DNA of 64,000 nucleotides from Scytonema tolypothrichoides VB-61278 (GTDB taxonomy: Bacteria > Cyanobacteriota > Cyanobacteriia > Cyanobacteriales > Nostocaceae): assembly GCF_000828085.3 (NCBI RefSeq), contig NZ_JXCA02000027.1:224483-288482 (forward strand). The letters are read 5' to 3'. Position 1 is the first letter of the stretch. Every line of letters starts with the position of its first letter. A program made the translations under genes and the position numbers. The notes beneath the pieces were generated by a model, which searched no databases, had not been told where the DNA came from, and saw only the letters and a program-made list of their open reading frames with translations. This document shows positions 28,501-37,736 of this stretch, in pieces.

Positions 28501-28754
28501 GAGCTATCTTTATGGGAGCTGCTACCAGTGTCTTGGGAATGTTACCTCTAGCTGTTGTACCAGGACAAGGGGCAGAACTATACCAAGGTCTAGGAATTGT
28601 ACTGACAGGTGGTCTCGCATTTTCTACCATTTTGACACCAACAGTCGTACCAGCACTGATGGGATTGTTAGCTGATATATCCGGAAGAAAGCGATCGCAG
28701 CCTAGTCAGAAAGCGCCAGCAGTTATAGAGAGTAATGGGAAGGTAAGAATTTGA
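25536..28754 (+). CDS. RND efflux pump, inner-membrane permease
   Basis: A 1072-residue AcrB/MexB-like transporter driven by the proton gradient. It has the expected layout: TM1 (about 12-32), a large periplasmic loop, TM2-6, a second loop and TM8-12. The proton-relay motif GMVVDNAIVVIEN is at about residues 400-412, and a matching GVVVNNAILIVER lies in the second half. Length is standard for the family. It follows its adaptor gene by 28 bp, so they form an operon. The substrate is unknown; the sequence looks more like the drug/solvent (HAE1) branch than the metal (CusA) branch. Confidence 0.92.
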   Translation: MNFIQTAVRWRHGTFVLFCILAIFGVFSLLNMPLELQPGGDRPEITITTPYPGAGPTTVEDLITRPIEERMEEVLGVREISSNSRTGFSTITLEFTPNSNANERLVDVVNKLQQVEALPEEASESNVEVVGGNSSPMMWVVLAPKQGHQSDPNHYRDLIDEVILPRLRRVSGVGQFITPGGQEREVEVRVDPKALSDRNLTIGDVVQMLRENNRDIRGGPLVLGRREYRVLTESRSQRIEDIEGFVLRRDASGIVYLRDVAQVQMGRKPQESALIFNGTRAAAIGIIRRVGSNVPEVSRQIRAILTEIEAQFDRAGEGIRFVYNYDESDYINQSVSLVQENLISGALLATLVLLLFLGSMRTVAVVSLTIPITLISVFIVMHLMGRTLNIISLAALGFAAGMVVDNAIVVIENIFTHMQKGKSPLRAAIDGTEEVGGAMLAATLTNIAVFATLILVQGEISQLFRDMAIAISAAAVISLFSALTLVPMLSGLFLSQGEAQQVLQGEILTNGNQSARQAAPSLLRRFEQAVFFTSALFRRFQGKLEAVVAATVKWAVKPEAVTRRLLILSVPVLLIFTSIGLLPPPDYLPEGNRNLLLWLAEPMPGTSIPEAIRQSEPARNWLRSQPEIDRVMFVERPGRRSIAAILKPEFATGKGLAEMVERMRAQSNNFAGYRFLIPNRVSIFQDPGKEFEIDIVGEDLEQLSQIEKQLTPKLRELSGVRNVRSNFVNGAAELRVIPNRERLAEVGISEADVGSMVEAALGGRIASDFIDGKEELDVSVELQNTAVTKPEELRQLPLYTTRGRQVQLADVALVRETTGPDVVNHVDLERSVTLIVGLAPDAPLGALVQRAETEVLAPLRATLPAGYRLELAGSADRLAETVTQMVAAFALSVVIIYLLLVALYRSFLYPVVIMATVPMGMSGALLSLILANVLGMSAALDMITALGFIILTGVVVNNAILIVERALQLQEEGQEYYASLYDGTKDRLRAIFMGAATSVLGMLPLAVVPGQGAELYQGLGIVLTGGLAFSTILTPTVVPALMGLLADISGRKRSQPSQKAPAVIESNGKVRI

Positions 28755-29122
28755 GTAAACGACTCTCTGCTGCTTACACCAATTTGAAAAAAGAATGCGA
28801 CAGATACACATTCCCAAATCCTTGTTACGTCTGGCTTTCTTCATTTTGCGAAAAGTTTGCGCGTCCGGTAAGACAGCGCTGCAGGAGGGTCTCCCGACCT
28901 AGGCGACTGCGAATCCGAAGGGGTTTCCCGGCGCAAAACTTTTCAAGACGAATTTTGAATTTTGAATTGGTATTACGCTTCGCTGTGGAGTTTTCAATCA
29001 CCCTGAATTTTGAATTGCTTAAGACGCAACTAGGGGCAACTTCCCCGTGATTCCTCTCTCTATACGAGTAATCTCAGGGGTGCTGCCCCTAGCAATTGAT
29101 AAAAAGATTGTGCTAACTGTGT
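28755..29122. other. Convergent intergenic region with dispersed repeat and hairpin
   Basis: An open frame here (28751-29050) is repeat-derived, not a gene. Positions 28860-28945 hold a GC-rich dispersed repeat (ctgcaggagggtctcccgac...). CTAGGGGCA (29030-29038) pairs with TGCCCCTAG (29084-29092), a 9-bp stem between the convergent RND and heme oxygenase genes; it may help end transcription but lacks a T-run. Confidence 0.45.
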
Positions 29123-29839
29123 TTACTCAGCAGTTGCCAATTCTGTACTACCGCGTGTACGACGACGTGTAATGCTGTTGTAAAGCATGATTCCAACGGC
29201 TTTAATAAGATTGCCTTCCAACTCTTGGAACATCTTCATATTCATGCCAAAGGCGGCGTTTGCTTCATCGACAATGTGATCAGCAGTCGCCTCATCTATT
29301 GGTAGTTCATCCAAAGCTTGACGATATTTTGCTTTAAACCCCTTCTCGTCAGGAATCTCATTAAATTCATAGAAAGCGGTTCCTTGTCCATCAGAAAGGT
29401 TCATCGCAGTTTGAGCAATGCCTTTGAGAATTTGTCCACCAGATAAATCCCCAAGGTATCGGGTGTAAGAGTGAGCAACTAATAGTTCTGGTTCTTTTTC
29501 AGAGATTTCCCGAATCCTTTCCACGTAGGCTTTACCCGCCGTAGATAGTTGGATTTGCTCGCGCCAGTTTGCCCCGTAGTAGTAAGTGAGGTCTTGCTCT
29601 AAGGTCTGCTTACGGTGAAGTTGAGGAAAATTAATTTTTGAAACAATCGGATGACTGGCGTGCTTCTGCATCTCCTCTTCCATCGCTGAGTAGATGAAGT
29701 AGAAGTTAGCAACCAGCTTCCGATAGGAGTTTTTTTCTACGACTCCTTTTAAAAAACACTTGACAAAACCAACATTTTCTGCAATCGTGTGGGCTTTTTT
29801 GGTTCCGACACGTAATTTTGTTGCTAAATTGCTGCTCAT
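29123..29839 (-). CDS. ho1: Heme oxygenase, biliverdin-forming
   Basis: A 238-residue soluble enzyme that opens heme to biliverdin IXa, CO and iron using reduced ferredoxin; biliverdin is the precursor of phycobilins and of the bilins used by phytochromes. The proximal heme ligand is H17 (GTKKAHTIAENVGFV), and the distal helix motif YLGDLSGGQILKG is present near residue 125. Length and sequence match cyanobacterial HO1. The basic C-terminal stretch (ITRRRTRGS) is normal for the family. It stands alone, with a 530-bp upstream gap. Confidence 0.95.
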   Translation of the reverse strand: MSSNLATKLRVGTKKAHTIAENVGFVKCFLKGVVEKNSYRKLVANFYFIYSAMEEEMQKHASHPIVSKINFPQLHRKQTLEQDLTYYYGANWREQIQLSTAGKAYVERIREISEKEPELLVAHSYTRYLGDLSGGQILKGIAQTAMNLSDGQGTAFYEFNEIPDEKGFKAKYRQALDELPIDEATADHIVDEANAAFGMNMKMFQELEGNLIKAVGIMLYNSITRRRTRGSTELATAE

Positions 29840-30369
29840 GCTAAAATACTCGACTTTAAAATGTCAACTGCTGAAGTCTAATTTACGAACGGCTACAAAA
29901 GCCACTAAAACGTTACAGTAGAACTATTTGATGAGAATTTATATTAAAAATTTTTAAGTTGACACGACTTGATAGACTTCTGAGTACCGAACAGACGAAG
30001 TATTAAATCAGTTAGCAGTTATCAGTTATCAGTTACGAGGCGGGCTAGTGGGGGATGCGCTCCCCGCCAGCAATGTCTTCCACGCTCTTGGTGGGGGACG
30101 TAAGACCCAAGGATTTAACTGATAACTGTTCACTGTTCACTGTTCACTGTTAAGTTTCTCTTAAATCAGTAGAAATACAAAATTTATCATATCTTCATAA
30201 ACAGAACAAAAGACTTAAAAAATACTTAGAAGTATTTTTACTAAAAAAATGAAAGAATATAGAAGTAAGAATATAGTAAAGTTTCCCGATTAAAAGGTAT
30301 CCTCCAGGAATTGTTGAATAAAGTTTAAAGTGTTATTCTCCAGTGTGACTGTGTGGGGTTTTTTTACTT
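29840..30369. other. Divergent region between ho1 and glmM, with repeat
   Basis: No gene. A dispersed repeat fills 30011-30153. The last 200 bases before glmM are AT-rich and should hold its promoter; ho1 promoter DNA lies at 29840-29960. Confidence 0.45.
30011..30153. repeat. Dispersed repeat bounded by TCAGTTATC/GATAACTG arms
   Basis: The left arm (GTTAGCAGTTATCAGTTATC) is inverted relative to the right arm (TTAACTGATAACTG, followed by CACTGTT heptamers). The middle is GC-rich (ggcgggctagtgggggatgc). Related units occur at 5151-5240, 33200-33364 and 33588-33767. Confidence 0.7.
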
Positions 30370-31842
30370 ATGGTTTCATACATAACTCGAACTCAAGGTA
30401 ATATATCAGAGAGTTCAACTTCCAAAGTTAATGAATCGAAAAAGGAAGTTAATGAGGGCGGTTTTGGGCTGAACTTAACATCACTTCTGGCAACACCCCT
30501 ATTTGGTACAGATGGTATTCGCGGACGAGTGGGAGACTTGCTGGATGCACCCTTAGCATTGCAAGTGGGCTTTTGGGCAGGTACTGTTTTGCGTAGTCAT
30601 GCTTCCAACCCAGGACCAGTTATCCTCGGACAGGACTCCAGAAACTCCAGCGATATGCTGGCGATGTCCTTGAGTGCAGGGTTAACAGCAGCAGGGATAG
30701 AAGTTTGGCATTTGGGGCTATGTCCGACTCCTTGCGTTGCATATCTCACCAGCATCACCAATGCTATAGGTGGGGTGATGATTTCTGCTAGCCACAATCC
30801 GCCAGAAGATAACGGTATTAAGATTTTTGGCGCGGATGGGATGAAGCTATCCCAAGCTTTGCAAATGGAAATAGAAGCAGGATTACGCGGTGTGGGTTCT
30901 GCTAATTGTAGCGATTGCGGACGGTATTACTCGCGCTTGGATTTAGTGGAAAATTATGTTGAGGCGCTGAAAAAACCGCTGCACGGTGTGATGAATTTTC
31001 AGGGCATGAAAATTGTTTTAGATTTGGCATGGGGAGCGGTTGTTGGTTTAGCACCATCCGTATTCAAGGAGATGGGGGCCCAAGTCATCTGCTTGCATAG
31101 CGAACCAGATGGCGATCGCATCAACGTCAACTGCGGTTCCACTCACCTAGGAATTCTCCAAGCCGCAGTCCAAGAACACAATGCCGATTTAGGTTTTGCT
31201 TTTGATGGTGACGCAGACCGCGTTTTAGCTGTAGACAACACCGGAAGACAAGTCAATGGTGATTATATCCTCTATCTGTGGGGACAAAAGCTAAAGCAAA
31301 AGCAAGAACTGCCAAGTGACCTCATTGTTTCCACTGTCATGGCAAACTTAGGTTTCGAGAAAGCATGGAAGCAAATTGGTGGTCAATTTATTCGCACAGC
31401 AGTTGGTGATCAGTACGTCCAGGCAGAAATGATGCGGACTGGAGGAATGCTTGGGGGCGAACAATCTGGTCATATCCTCTGCCGTCACTATGGTATGACT
31501 GGAGATGGTTTACTGACAGCCTTACATATAACAGCTTTGGTCAAACAAGCTGGCGTTCCTTTATCAGAAATGGTGACTCAAAGCTTTCAAACCTATCCGC
31601 AACTGTTGCAAAATGTCCGAGTTGAGGACAAGTCCAAGCGTTTGGGATGGAAAGAATGTGAAGCGCTGAAAGCGGCGATCGCCCGCGCCGAAGCAGCAAT
31701 GGGAGATTCTGGTAGAGTTTTAGTCCGCGCTTCTGGTACAGAACCTCTGATCCGAGTTATGGTGGAAGCCGAAGCAGCTGAACTTGTCACTTACTGGACA
31801 CATGAATTGGTGACGCAAGTCCAACAACACTTAGTCGCTTAA
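30370..31842 (+). CDS. glmM: Phosphoglucosamine mutase
   Basis: A 490-residue enzyme that turns glucosamine-6-phosphate into glucosamine-1-phosphate for UDP-GlcNAc, needed for peptidoglycan. The catalytic serine loop is ISASHNP (S141), the metal loop is FDGDADR (about residue 278), and the phosphate-binding end has [12 protein letters not shown] (about 455). The 40-residue N-terminal extension before [11 protein letters not shown] is longer than in E. coli but usual in cyanobacteria. It stands alone. Confidence 0.95.
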   Translation: MVSYITRTQGNISESSTSKVNESKKEVNEGGFGLNLTSLLATPLFGTDGIRGRVGDLLDAPLALQVGFWAGTVLRSHASNPGPVILGQDSRNSSDMLAMSLSAGLTAAGIEVWHLGLCPTPCVAYLTSITNAIGGVMISASHNPPEDNGIKIFGADGMKLSQALQMEIEAGLRGVGSANCSDCGRYYSRLDLVENYVEALKKPLHGVMNFQGMKIVLDLAWGAVVGLAPSVFKEMGAQVICLHSEPDGDRINVNCGSTHLGILQAAVQEHNADLGFAFDGDADRVLAVDNTGRQVNGDYILYLWGQKLKQKQELPSDLIVSTVMANLGFEKAWKQIGGQFIRTAVGDQYVQAEMMRTGGMLGGEQSGHILCRHYGMTGDGLLTALHITALVKQAGVPLSEMVTQSFQTYPQLLQNVRVEDKSKRLGWKECEALKAAIARAEAAMGDSGRVLVRASGTEPLIRVMVEAEAAELVTYWTHELVTQVQQHLVA

Positions 31843-32096
31843 AAATAATTTTTGTTCAAAATAATTTTTGTTCGATACAGCATCAAAAGCTAGTTTCTCG
31901 GTCACCTTGAAACAATGCTGCACGACAGAAGAGAAATTGTCACGATGGCGTGCAGCGCTAAATTGTACATTTTTGTTCACGTTTTTTAATAGCAAGTGGT
32001 GAAAGCAATCCTGGAAAAAACTAGCATTTTGACATCGCTATTTCACACCAGTGTTGCTCAACTCACCTTAATTTCCTAAATTGTGTAGTATCAGCT
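31843..32096. promoter_or_regulatory. Upstream region of the AraC gene with inverted repeat
   Basis: Two direct copies of AAAATAATTTTTGTTC lie at 31843-31874. GCTGCACG (31917-31924) pairs with CGTGCAGC (31949-31956) across 24 bases, a possible operator. Roles are inferred from position. Confidence 0.35.
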
Positions 32097-32999
32097 ATGC
32101 AAGAAAACAAGTTCTTGACAGTTGACCCAACAAAGCAAAAGGAACTAAAGCAGGTTATTCCACAAACCCCCGTTTTCTTTACCAAGCAAGCATTGTGGCA
32201 TAAGGTTCGCGTCGCCCACTATCAGCTACCACCGAGTGAGTCTCCTGAACACACCTTTTCAACCCACATGATTAGTATTCATGTGGGAAATTCAGCTTTT
32301 GTCGAACGAGTTGTGGACAATCACGTTCAAGGCGAACACTTTGTCGATGGTGATATCATCTGCATCAACCCGGCGCTGTTGCAGCGAGTCATGCGATCGC
32401 CACACCCAGCTCAGTTTTTCCATCTGTATTTGGAACCAAACTTCCTGAGTCACATCGCCCATGAATCCGTTAACCCTGAGCGTGTTGAACTCTTACCTCA
32501 ATTTAAACTGCACGACCCACTTATTCAACAAATTGCCTTAGCTCTCAAATCCGAAGCCGAATCTGGTGTGGAAGCAGACTCGCTCTATATTGAGGCAGCA
32601 GCAATGATGTTATCTGCTCACTTGCTGCGGCGATATGCAAGCAGGAAATCATCATTTCAAGACTATACGGACGGATTAAGCAAGCGCAAACTGCGAGAAG
32701 TTCTTGATTACATCAACAATAATCTCGACCGAGAGTTAACTATTACAGAACTTGCTGAATTAGTGCAGATGAGCTACTACTACTTTATCCGCTTGTTTAA
32801 ACAATCCACAGGACTAACACCTCATTGCTACATCGTTCAACAGCGGCTAGAACTTGCTAAGCAATTATTGCATTCGACTGACTTATCTATTTTAGAGATT
32901 GCCTATCGTGTTGGCTTTAGCTGTCAATCTCGGTTTGCAACGGTGTTTCATCAGTATTTAAAAATCTCTCCCAGACAATATCGACAGCAAATCAAATAA
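32097..32999 (+). CDS. AraC family transcriptional regulator
   Basis: A 300-residue regulator. The C-terminal AraC/XylS DNA-binding domain (about 200-300) contains two helix-turn-helix units: ITELAELVQMSYYYFIRLFKQSTGLTP and ILEIAYRVGFSCQSRFATVFHQYLKISPRQYR. The N-terminal part (about 1-180) is a likely cupin-like effector domain with HMISIHVGNSAFVER and DGDIICINP. The inducer is unknown. It is separated from the BNR/NTF2/cupin genes by 936 bp that contain the inverted repeat, on the same strand; it may control them. Confidence 0.9.
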   Translation: MQENKFLTVDPTKQKELKQVIPQTPVFFTKQALWHKVRVAHYQLPPSESPEHTFSTHMISIHVGNSAFVERVVDNHVQGEHFVDGDIICINPALLQRVMRSPHPAQFFHLYLEPNFLSHIAHESVNPERVELLPQFKLHDPLIQQIALALKSEAESGVEADSLYIEAAAMMLSAHLLRRYASRKSSFQDYTDGLSKRKLREVLDYINNNLDRELTITELAELVQMSYYYFIRLFKQSTGLTPHCYIVQQRLELAKQLLHSTDLSILEIAYRVGFSCQSRFATVFHQYLKISPRQYRQQIK

Positions 33000-33199
33000 C
33001 CTACATCAGGTTTGGTTGAATATTTCTAATCGTCAAATTACAGCGTTTTTCATCTATTTGAACCACAATCATTCGTAGGGGCGGAATGCCTTGCGCCCCT
33101 ACAGCGCCCCTACAATGTGGTCTATTTACCCGAAAATTGCTGTAATAATTTTTCATAGCAACTGGGTTAATGGCGAAAGCTCAATTGGAATCAAGGCTA

Positions 33200-33364
33200 T
33201 TTAACAGTTACCAGTTATCAGTTACCAGTTACCAGTTAATCCCCATGAATGAATTGCTGGGGATTTTAAAGCGGAATAACTTTTCTTTTTTTTCATAAAT
33301 AAATTTAGGGGCTTGCACCCAGAAATGTGAACAGTGACTGGTAACTGTTCACTGTTCACTGATT
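33200..33364. repeat. Inverted repeat arm, left copy
   Basis: Begins TTTAACAGTTACCAGTTATC and ends GTTCACTGTTCACTGATT. Aligned with the reverse complement of 33588-33767 it matches over its whole length with scattered differences. Shared landmarks are CCAGTTAATCCCCAT, GGGGATTTT and CACTGTTCACTGATT at the outer or inner ends. Confidence 0.8.
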
Positions 33365-33587
33365 CTGTCATATTTATTTACAAATAGATAAAATTTATAA
33401 CAAATATATCAAAATACTGATACAAAGCAGGATTCATAAAATTTTCGCACAAAACAGAAAGACAGAAGTATCGTTAAAAATTTAATATCTTTTTCAATAT
33501 CGGTGACATCATCGATAGCACTTTAAAAGCGATCGCTGTTAGGGAAAATCTCAAATTATTCCTTATCTTCCTGATAAGTGGTTACCA

Positions 33588-33767
33588 AATCAGTGAACAG
33601 TGACCAGTGACCAGGTAATAGATAGATTTCTCGCTGTTCACGCTTCTGGTACAAAGCCCCCAAATTCATTTGTGGAAAAGAAAAAAGTTGTTCCTTGTCA
33701 AAATCCCCGCTCATTTATTTATGGGGATTAACTGGTCACTGGTAACTGATAACTGGTAACTGTTAAA
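33588..33767. repeat. Inverted repeat arm, right copy
   Basis: Reverse-complement relative of 33200-33364, about 15 bases longer. With its partner it could form a very large hairpin, or the two are separate insertions of one repeat family in opposite directions. Confidence 0.8.
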
Positions 33768-33935
33768 GTACTAAGCCACAATCCCATCAAGGGTTTTGTA
33801 GTGCCGATGTTAGCTTCATCAAGCAGGTACTTTCTGCTTTACTTATCAAACTTTCATTTGCCTCCATTTCAATTCAATTGACTGCAAGCTAATAACTACA
33901 ACTAACACTCTCATCAAACAAAGGAGAATTTATAC

Positions 33936-35072
33936 ATGATTCCACTCTCACCAAGTGGTACAACTACACAGCAAGTTACCAAACCTTCAAACCAAATGGT
34001 TGTTGGTACTGCATCAGGTGTTGTTTTTCTTGAAAAAAATGAATCCGGCGAATGGCGAGTTCAGAGTATTTCTCTTGAAAACTCTTTTGTCAGTTCGGTT
34101 ATTGAGCTTGGTAATGGTGTGTTAGCAGTAGGTACGCACGGTGATGGTGTTGCTGTCAGTGAGGACAACGGGAGAACTTGGCAGTTTTGCAACCAAGGTC
34201 TTAAATTTCAGGATGTGTGGGTACTCAAAGCTGCCAAATTAGGTGGACAGCAGGTTCTTTTGGCTGGTACGGAACCGGCGCATTTATTTATCTCCAAAGA
34301 CTTAGGTCAGAATTGGAGCGAACTTGAGAATATGCGTAACGTTGAGAGCGTGCAGCATTGGTTTTTTCCTCCACCACCACACATCGCCCATGTTAAGGAT
34401 ATCTTTATTGACTATACCCAAGGTGGTGAAAGTCTTTACGTCTCTATCGAGGTTGGCGCACTACTTAGGAGCGATGACGGAGGTACCTCGTGGCGCGAAC
34501 ATCCAGTTGAAGCTGATCCGCGAAAAATTGATGCCCACCGCCTGATTATTCACCCAGACCGACCTGAACGCTTGCTTCTAGCAACCGGATGGGGACTTTA
34601 CGTTAGTGACAATAAGGGTGCAACCTGGGCAAAGCAGAGCGATCTACCAGGTATCGGCTATCCAGATCCCTTCGTAACACATCCAACCAATCCAAACTTA
34701 CTGTTTGTCGCTGGCGGCGATAGTCAACCACACAATTGGCTTGAAACAGGACGCTCTAACGCCAGAATTGCCCGTAGCCGTGATGGTGGAAAAAATTGGG
34801 AGCATCTGTGTTCAGGTTTACCAGAAGGACAGCGAGCCTCTTACGGTGCGATGTCTCTTGAAGCTTATCCAGACGGTTATACAGTTTACGCGGGAAATAC
34901 TGACGGTGAAATCTTTTGTACGACTGATGGCGGTGACAACTGGGGAAAAATTGCAACAGTTGCGCCAATCTCTAAAGGTTTGCACTACAAAATATTAGCA
35001 GCAGAAGGTAACCGCGAAGCTCCAACAACCAATGACCTGAAGCTACCATTTCCTTTTCCCAACAAAGATTAG
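33936..35072 (+). CDS. BNR / Asp-box beta-propeller protein (WD40/YVTN-like)
   Basis: A 378-residue protein with six Asp-box motifs (S-x-D-x-G-x-x-W): SEDNGRTW, SKDLGQNW, SDDGGTSW, SDNKGATW, SRDGGKNW and TTDGGDNW, spaced about 45-60 residues apart. This predicts a sialidase-like propeller. No signal peptide is seen, and sialidase catalytic residues (the Arg triad and FRIP motif) are not evident, so it is not likely a sialidase; relatives are often called glycosyl hydrolases without proof. AAGGAGAA lies 10 bases before the ATG. The NTF2-like gene starts 23 bp downstream, pointing to an operon. Confidence 0.8.
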   Translation: MIPLSPSGTTTQQVTKPSNQMVVGTASGVVFLEKNESGEWRVQSISLENSFVSSVIELGNGVLAVGTHGDGVAVSEDNGRTWQFCNQGLKFQDVWVLKAAKLGGQQVLLAGTEPAHLFISKDLGQNWSELENMRNVESVQHWFFPPPPHIAHVKDIFIDYTQGGESLYVSIEVGALLRSDDGGTSWREHPVEADPRKIDAHRLIIHPDRPERLLLATGWGLYVSDNKGATWAKQSDLPGIGYPDPFVTHPTNPNLLFVAGGDSQPHNWLETGRSNARIARSRDGGKNWEHLCSGLPEGQRASYGAMSLEAYPDGYTVYAGNTDGEIFCTTDGGDNWGKIATVAPISKGLHYKILAAEGNREAPTTNDLKLPFPFPNKD

Positions 35073-35095
35073 AAGCTCGCTTCCGATTATTTACG

Positions 35096-35512
35096 ATGCT
35101 AAAACAAACCAAAGATACCCAAAGCGATTTGACTCAAAAGGCAATTACCCTTGCCCAATCTTTTCTCCAAGCGATTAAGCGGCGAGAGATGGAGTTAGCA
35201 CAGAGTTTTTTAGCTCCCGAATTTCGCATCATTGTGCCAGGTGGTATCACCTTCCGCACATTATCTGAACACGTTGCTTGGGCAAAAAGTCGTTACAGTC
35301 GAGTTACCACAGCTTACGAATATTTTGATGCAGCTTTCACCCCGCAAGGTATTGCCGTTTACTGCGTCGGTAGACTAACGGGTGAGTATCCAGATGGCAC
35401 CACATTCTCAAGCATCCGATTTGTCGATCGCTTAGTTGTATGTGACTCAAAACTAGTCGAACTACAAATTTGGAATGACATGGCTACTGCTTTGCAACAG
35501 CAGTGTGATTGA
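35096..35512 (+). CDS. SnoaL/NTF2-like protein
   Basis: A 138-residue protein with the cone-like alpha+beta fold pattern of the NTF2/SnoaL superfamily: an N-terminal helix (ITLAQSFLQAIKRREMELAQSFLAPEFRII) followed by strands ending YCVGRLTGEYPDGTTFSSIRFVDRL. Such domains may be small isomerases, cyclases or ligand-binding proteins. No catalytic dyad can be assigned with confidence. It lies between the BNR and cupin genes on the same strand. Confidence 0.7.
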   Translation: MLKQTKDTQSDLTQKAITLAQSFLQAIKRREMELAQSFLAPEFRIIVPGGITFRTLSEHVAWAKSRYSRVTTAYEYFDAAFTPQGIAVYCVGRLTGEYPDGTTFSSIRFVDRLVVCDSKLVELQIWNDMATALQQQCD

Positions 35513-35616
35513 AAGCAGAAAGCATGAATGATTTAGATTTGAGATTCAATTCAAAATCCAAAATTATCTTCCCATTATTCAACAAACGCACCACGACAGC
35601 AACAAGGAGAAATGTA

Positions 35617-36114
35617 ATGACGAACAATACTTCCGCACTCCTAACTAAAGGTGAAGGTTCAAATCTTTGGTGGGGCGACATTCTCGTCACCTTCAAAGTC
35701 ACGAGTCAAGACACAGGTGGTGCATTCAGCGTTATGGAAGACATTGTTCCACCCCACTATTCAACGCCCTTGCACGTTCACACCCTAGAAGACGAACGTG
35801 TCTACATCGTCGATGGTGATTTTAAATTTCAAGTTGGAGAAGAAATTTTCCACGCCAGTAAAGGTGATTACGTGAATATGCCCAGAGGGCTGTATCACAA
35901 GTTTGAGAACATTGGTGATACCAAAGGCGTTCTTTTGGTAACGTTCTCACCATCAGGTATCGAAGATATGTTCTACGAAATGGGTCGTCCAGTAACCGAC
36001 CATAACACACCACCGCCCACCTATACACCAGAAGAGATGAAAAATATAGTTGCTATAGCGCTACGTTACGGCGTTACTATCAAGCCACCTGCACCGCGTA
36101 CACCGGAAAACTAG
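35617..36114 (+). CDS. Cupin-domain protein
   Basis: A 165-residue cupin. Motif 1 is seen in PLHVHTLEDERVYIVDGDF (H, H and E metal ligands), and motif 2 in MPRGLYHKFENIG. Homologues include dioxygenase-like and quercetinase-like proteins; here the function is open. I chose ATG 35617 because AAGGAGA lies just upstream and homology begins there; the open frame extends upstream to TTG 35509, but those residues look non-coding. The gene follows the NTF2-like gene by about 100 bp and completes the BNR/NTF2/cupin group. Confidence 0.8.
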   Translation: MTNNTSALLTKGEGSNLWWGDILVTFKVTSQDTGGAFSVMEDIVPPHYSTPLHVHTLEDERVYIVDGDFKFQVGEEIFHASKGDYVNMPRGLYHKFENIGDTKGVLLVTFSPSGIEDMFYEMGRPVTDHNTPPPTYTPEEMKNIVAIALRYGVTIKPPAPRTPEN

Positions 36115-36158
36115 CCCGTAAAAACAGACACAGTCATATAGCAAGAAGCAGCGCCTAA

Positions 36159-37397
36159 CTATTGACCAAAGAACAAAAATGTTGTTTGCATCAATCCCAC
36201 AACAAAGCCTAAAATACCGCCTAAATTCACAATTGCCTGCAATTCATTTTTGACAATTCCCTCAATTGCTGCTTCTAAATCAGCAGGCGAAGTTGATTTT
36301 ACCCGGTCAACAATCACTTGGTCAATTGCCAAAATAGGAATTGCCTGAGTGACTATTGCTTCTAAATCTTTCTCCAAATACCGCTCTAAAACAAGAGCCA
36401 ATTCTTTACTGACGACTTCAAGTGAAGCACTCACAACAGCAGAAGAACTAAGGCGATTCACCAGCAACATACCAATATTTTCCCAGTCAACGGAACTACC
36501 TAATCCTTGGAGTAAATCGCTACCCCGTGTTTGCACGTAATGGCGGACGCTTTCGCGTGTTGTCTTTCGCAGTTGTCGTACTGTACCTATTGGCAAATTT
36601 TCTAAAGAAAAACTTTGTAGAAGTTGCTTGAGGCGATCGCGCACCTGTAACTGTAGAATCAGTTCTTGTAAGCGAGCATTCGTAGCATCTTTTTCATCTA
36701 AGCAGTAAGTTCGTAGACGGGTCAAAGTATTGCGTAAGCCAAATAGATTTGCCACAACCCAATATGTACCGCTGGTTTTTTCCCGAAAACTTTCGTCAAT
36801 AGTTTGAATCGTGCGATCTGTCAAAAAGTCAATGACTGCGAGTCGCAAAACTTCAGGCGGTATAACGACTTGCAACAGCCAATCAGCAAGGCGACTGGCT
36901 TGTTCTTCAGTAAGTTGAAACTCCAGTAATATCTGGTCAAAAATTTGATTGACTTGTGCCTCTAAAAAGTCTTCCCGCCGCGCCAAAACTTTCAAAAGAC
37001 GTGGTAACGATTCTCCCAACAAATCCCGCAAGACTCCTGACAAAATCTTGGCAGTTTTCTGCTCTTTATCAGATTTTAGTTGATCAATTGCTAGCCGCAA
37101 TATCCAGAGAATTGCTCCTTGCACGCGTTCGGTTTGCAACAATCGCCGTGCTAATTTTTGCAACTCTTCTGGTGTCAGTAGCGACCCCATGATTGTATCT
37201 GAGACATTCTTAGCAAGCCGTTCCTGATTGCGGGGAATCAATCCAGGCGTAAAAGGTACCCTTCGTCCACTGATATAAATTGCCCGGTAGGGACGAAATA
37301 ACATTTTAATGGCTATATCGTTAGTGAAATAGCCAATAATTCCACCCACTATTGGGGGAGAGACATAAAGCCAAAGATGAGACCAATCCAGAGTCAT
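36159..37397 (-). CDS. DUF445 family membrane protein
   Basis: A 412-residue protein with hydrophobic ends: [25 protein letters not shown] (about 10-35) and [19 protein letters not shown] (about 392-410). The centre is helical and charged and should be soluble. The [15 protein letters not shown] motif followed by [20 protein letters not shown] is a signature of the DUF445/YheB family. Function is unknown. It converges with the cupin gene 44 bp away. Confidence 0.85.
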   Translation of the reverse strand: MTLDWSHLWLYVSPPIVGGIIGYFTNDIAIKMLFRPYRAIYISGRRVPFTPGLIPRNQERLAKNVSDTIMGSLLTPEELQKLARRLLQTERVQGAILWILRLAIDQLKSDKEQKTAKILSGVLRDLLGESLPRLLKVLARREDFLEAQVNQIFDQILLEFQLTEEQASRLADWLLQVVIPPEVLRLAVIDFLTDRTIQTIDESFREKTSGTYWVVANLFGLRNTLTRLRTYCLDEKDATNARLQELILQLQVRDRLKQLLQSFSLENLPIGTVRQLRKTTRESVRHYVQTRGSDLLQGLGSSVDWENIGMLLVNRLSSSAVVSASLEVVSKELALVLERYLEKDLEAIVTQAIPILAIDQVIVDRVKSTSPADLEAAIEGIVKNELQAIVNLGGILGFVVGLMQTTFLFFGQ

Positions 37398-37463
37398 TTG
37401 TCATGAGTCATAAGTTATTAGTTATTGGTGATTAGCAAACTACTACTCACTAATAATTAAGAA

Positions 37464-37736
37464 CTAAGCTTTCGTTATCAGTAGCACTCCCATCATACCG
37501 TTCGCAATGGGGTAGTGTGTTGCTGCTGCAAAACCAACTTGATAAGCTATCTCTACAAATTTAGTTTCTGTGAGAAAGCGGTCTAAGCTGGGACTGATGT
37601 AAGCGTATTCTTCTTTTAAACCCAGGTAGTTAGCGACTGGAACAACAAGATTGTCCAGATACCACTGCTGAAGTGTCCGGCTTTGAGGATTGCTGGGACG
37701 ATGAAAGTTTAAAATTGCAGCTTTAGCACCCGTTAG
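37464..37736 (-). pseudogene. 3' fragment of menG (phylloquinone methyltransferase-like)
   Basis: About 90 codons without a start codon encode the C terminus of the cyanobacterial MenG/UbiE-type methyltransferase: GAKAAILNFHRPSNPQSRTL, EEYAYISPSLDRF and HYPIANGMMGVLLITKA, then TAG. The enzyme methylates the naphthoquinone ring in phylloquinone synthesis. The SAM-binding N-terminal two thirds is absent; the fragment abuts the end of the response regulator gene and even overlaps its stop codon in another frame. It is a rearrangement scar; a complete copy is expected elsewhere. Confidence 0.8.

Larger units (their letters stand above)
33000..33935. other. Long non-coding region upstream of the BNR gene
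   Basis: No gene seen. Most of it (33200-33767) is a pair of related elements in opposite orientation with a 223-bp AT-rich core; the core contains a GCGATCGC site near 33528. The final 100 bases lead to a strong ribosome-binding site for the BNR gene (AAGGAGAA). Confidence 0.55.

Noticed and set aside
28751-29050. 99-residue open frame overlapping the end of the RND gene
   Set aside because: It runs through a dispersed GC-rich repeat and AATTTTGAATTTTGAATT repeats; no family features.
35509-35616. N-terminal extension of the cupin protein
   Set aside because: The upstream frame has no good start, while ATG 35617 has AAGGAGA just before it and begins the conserved part.
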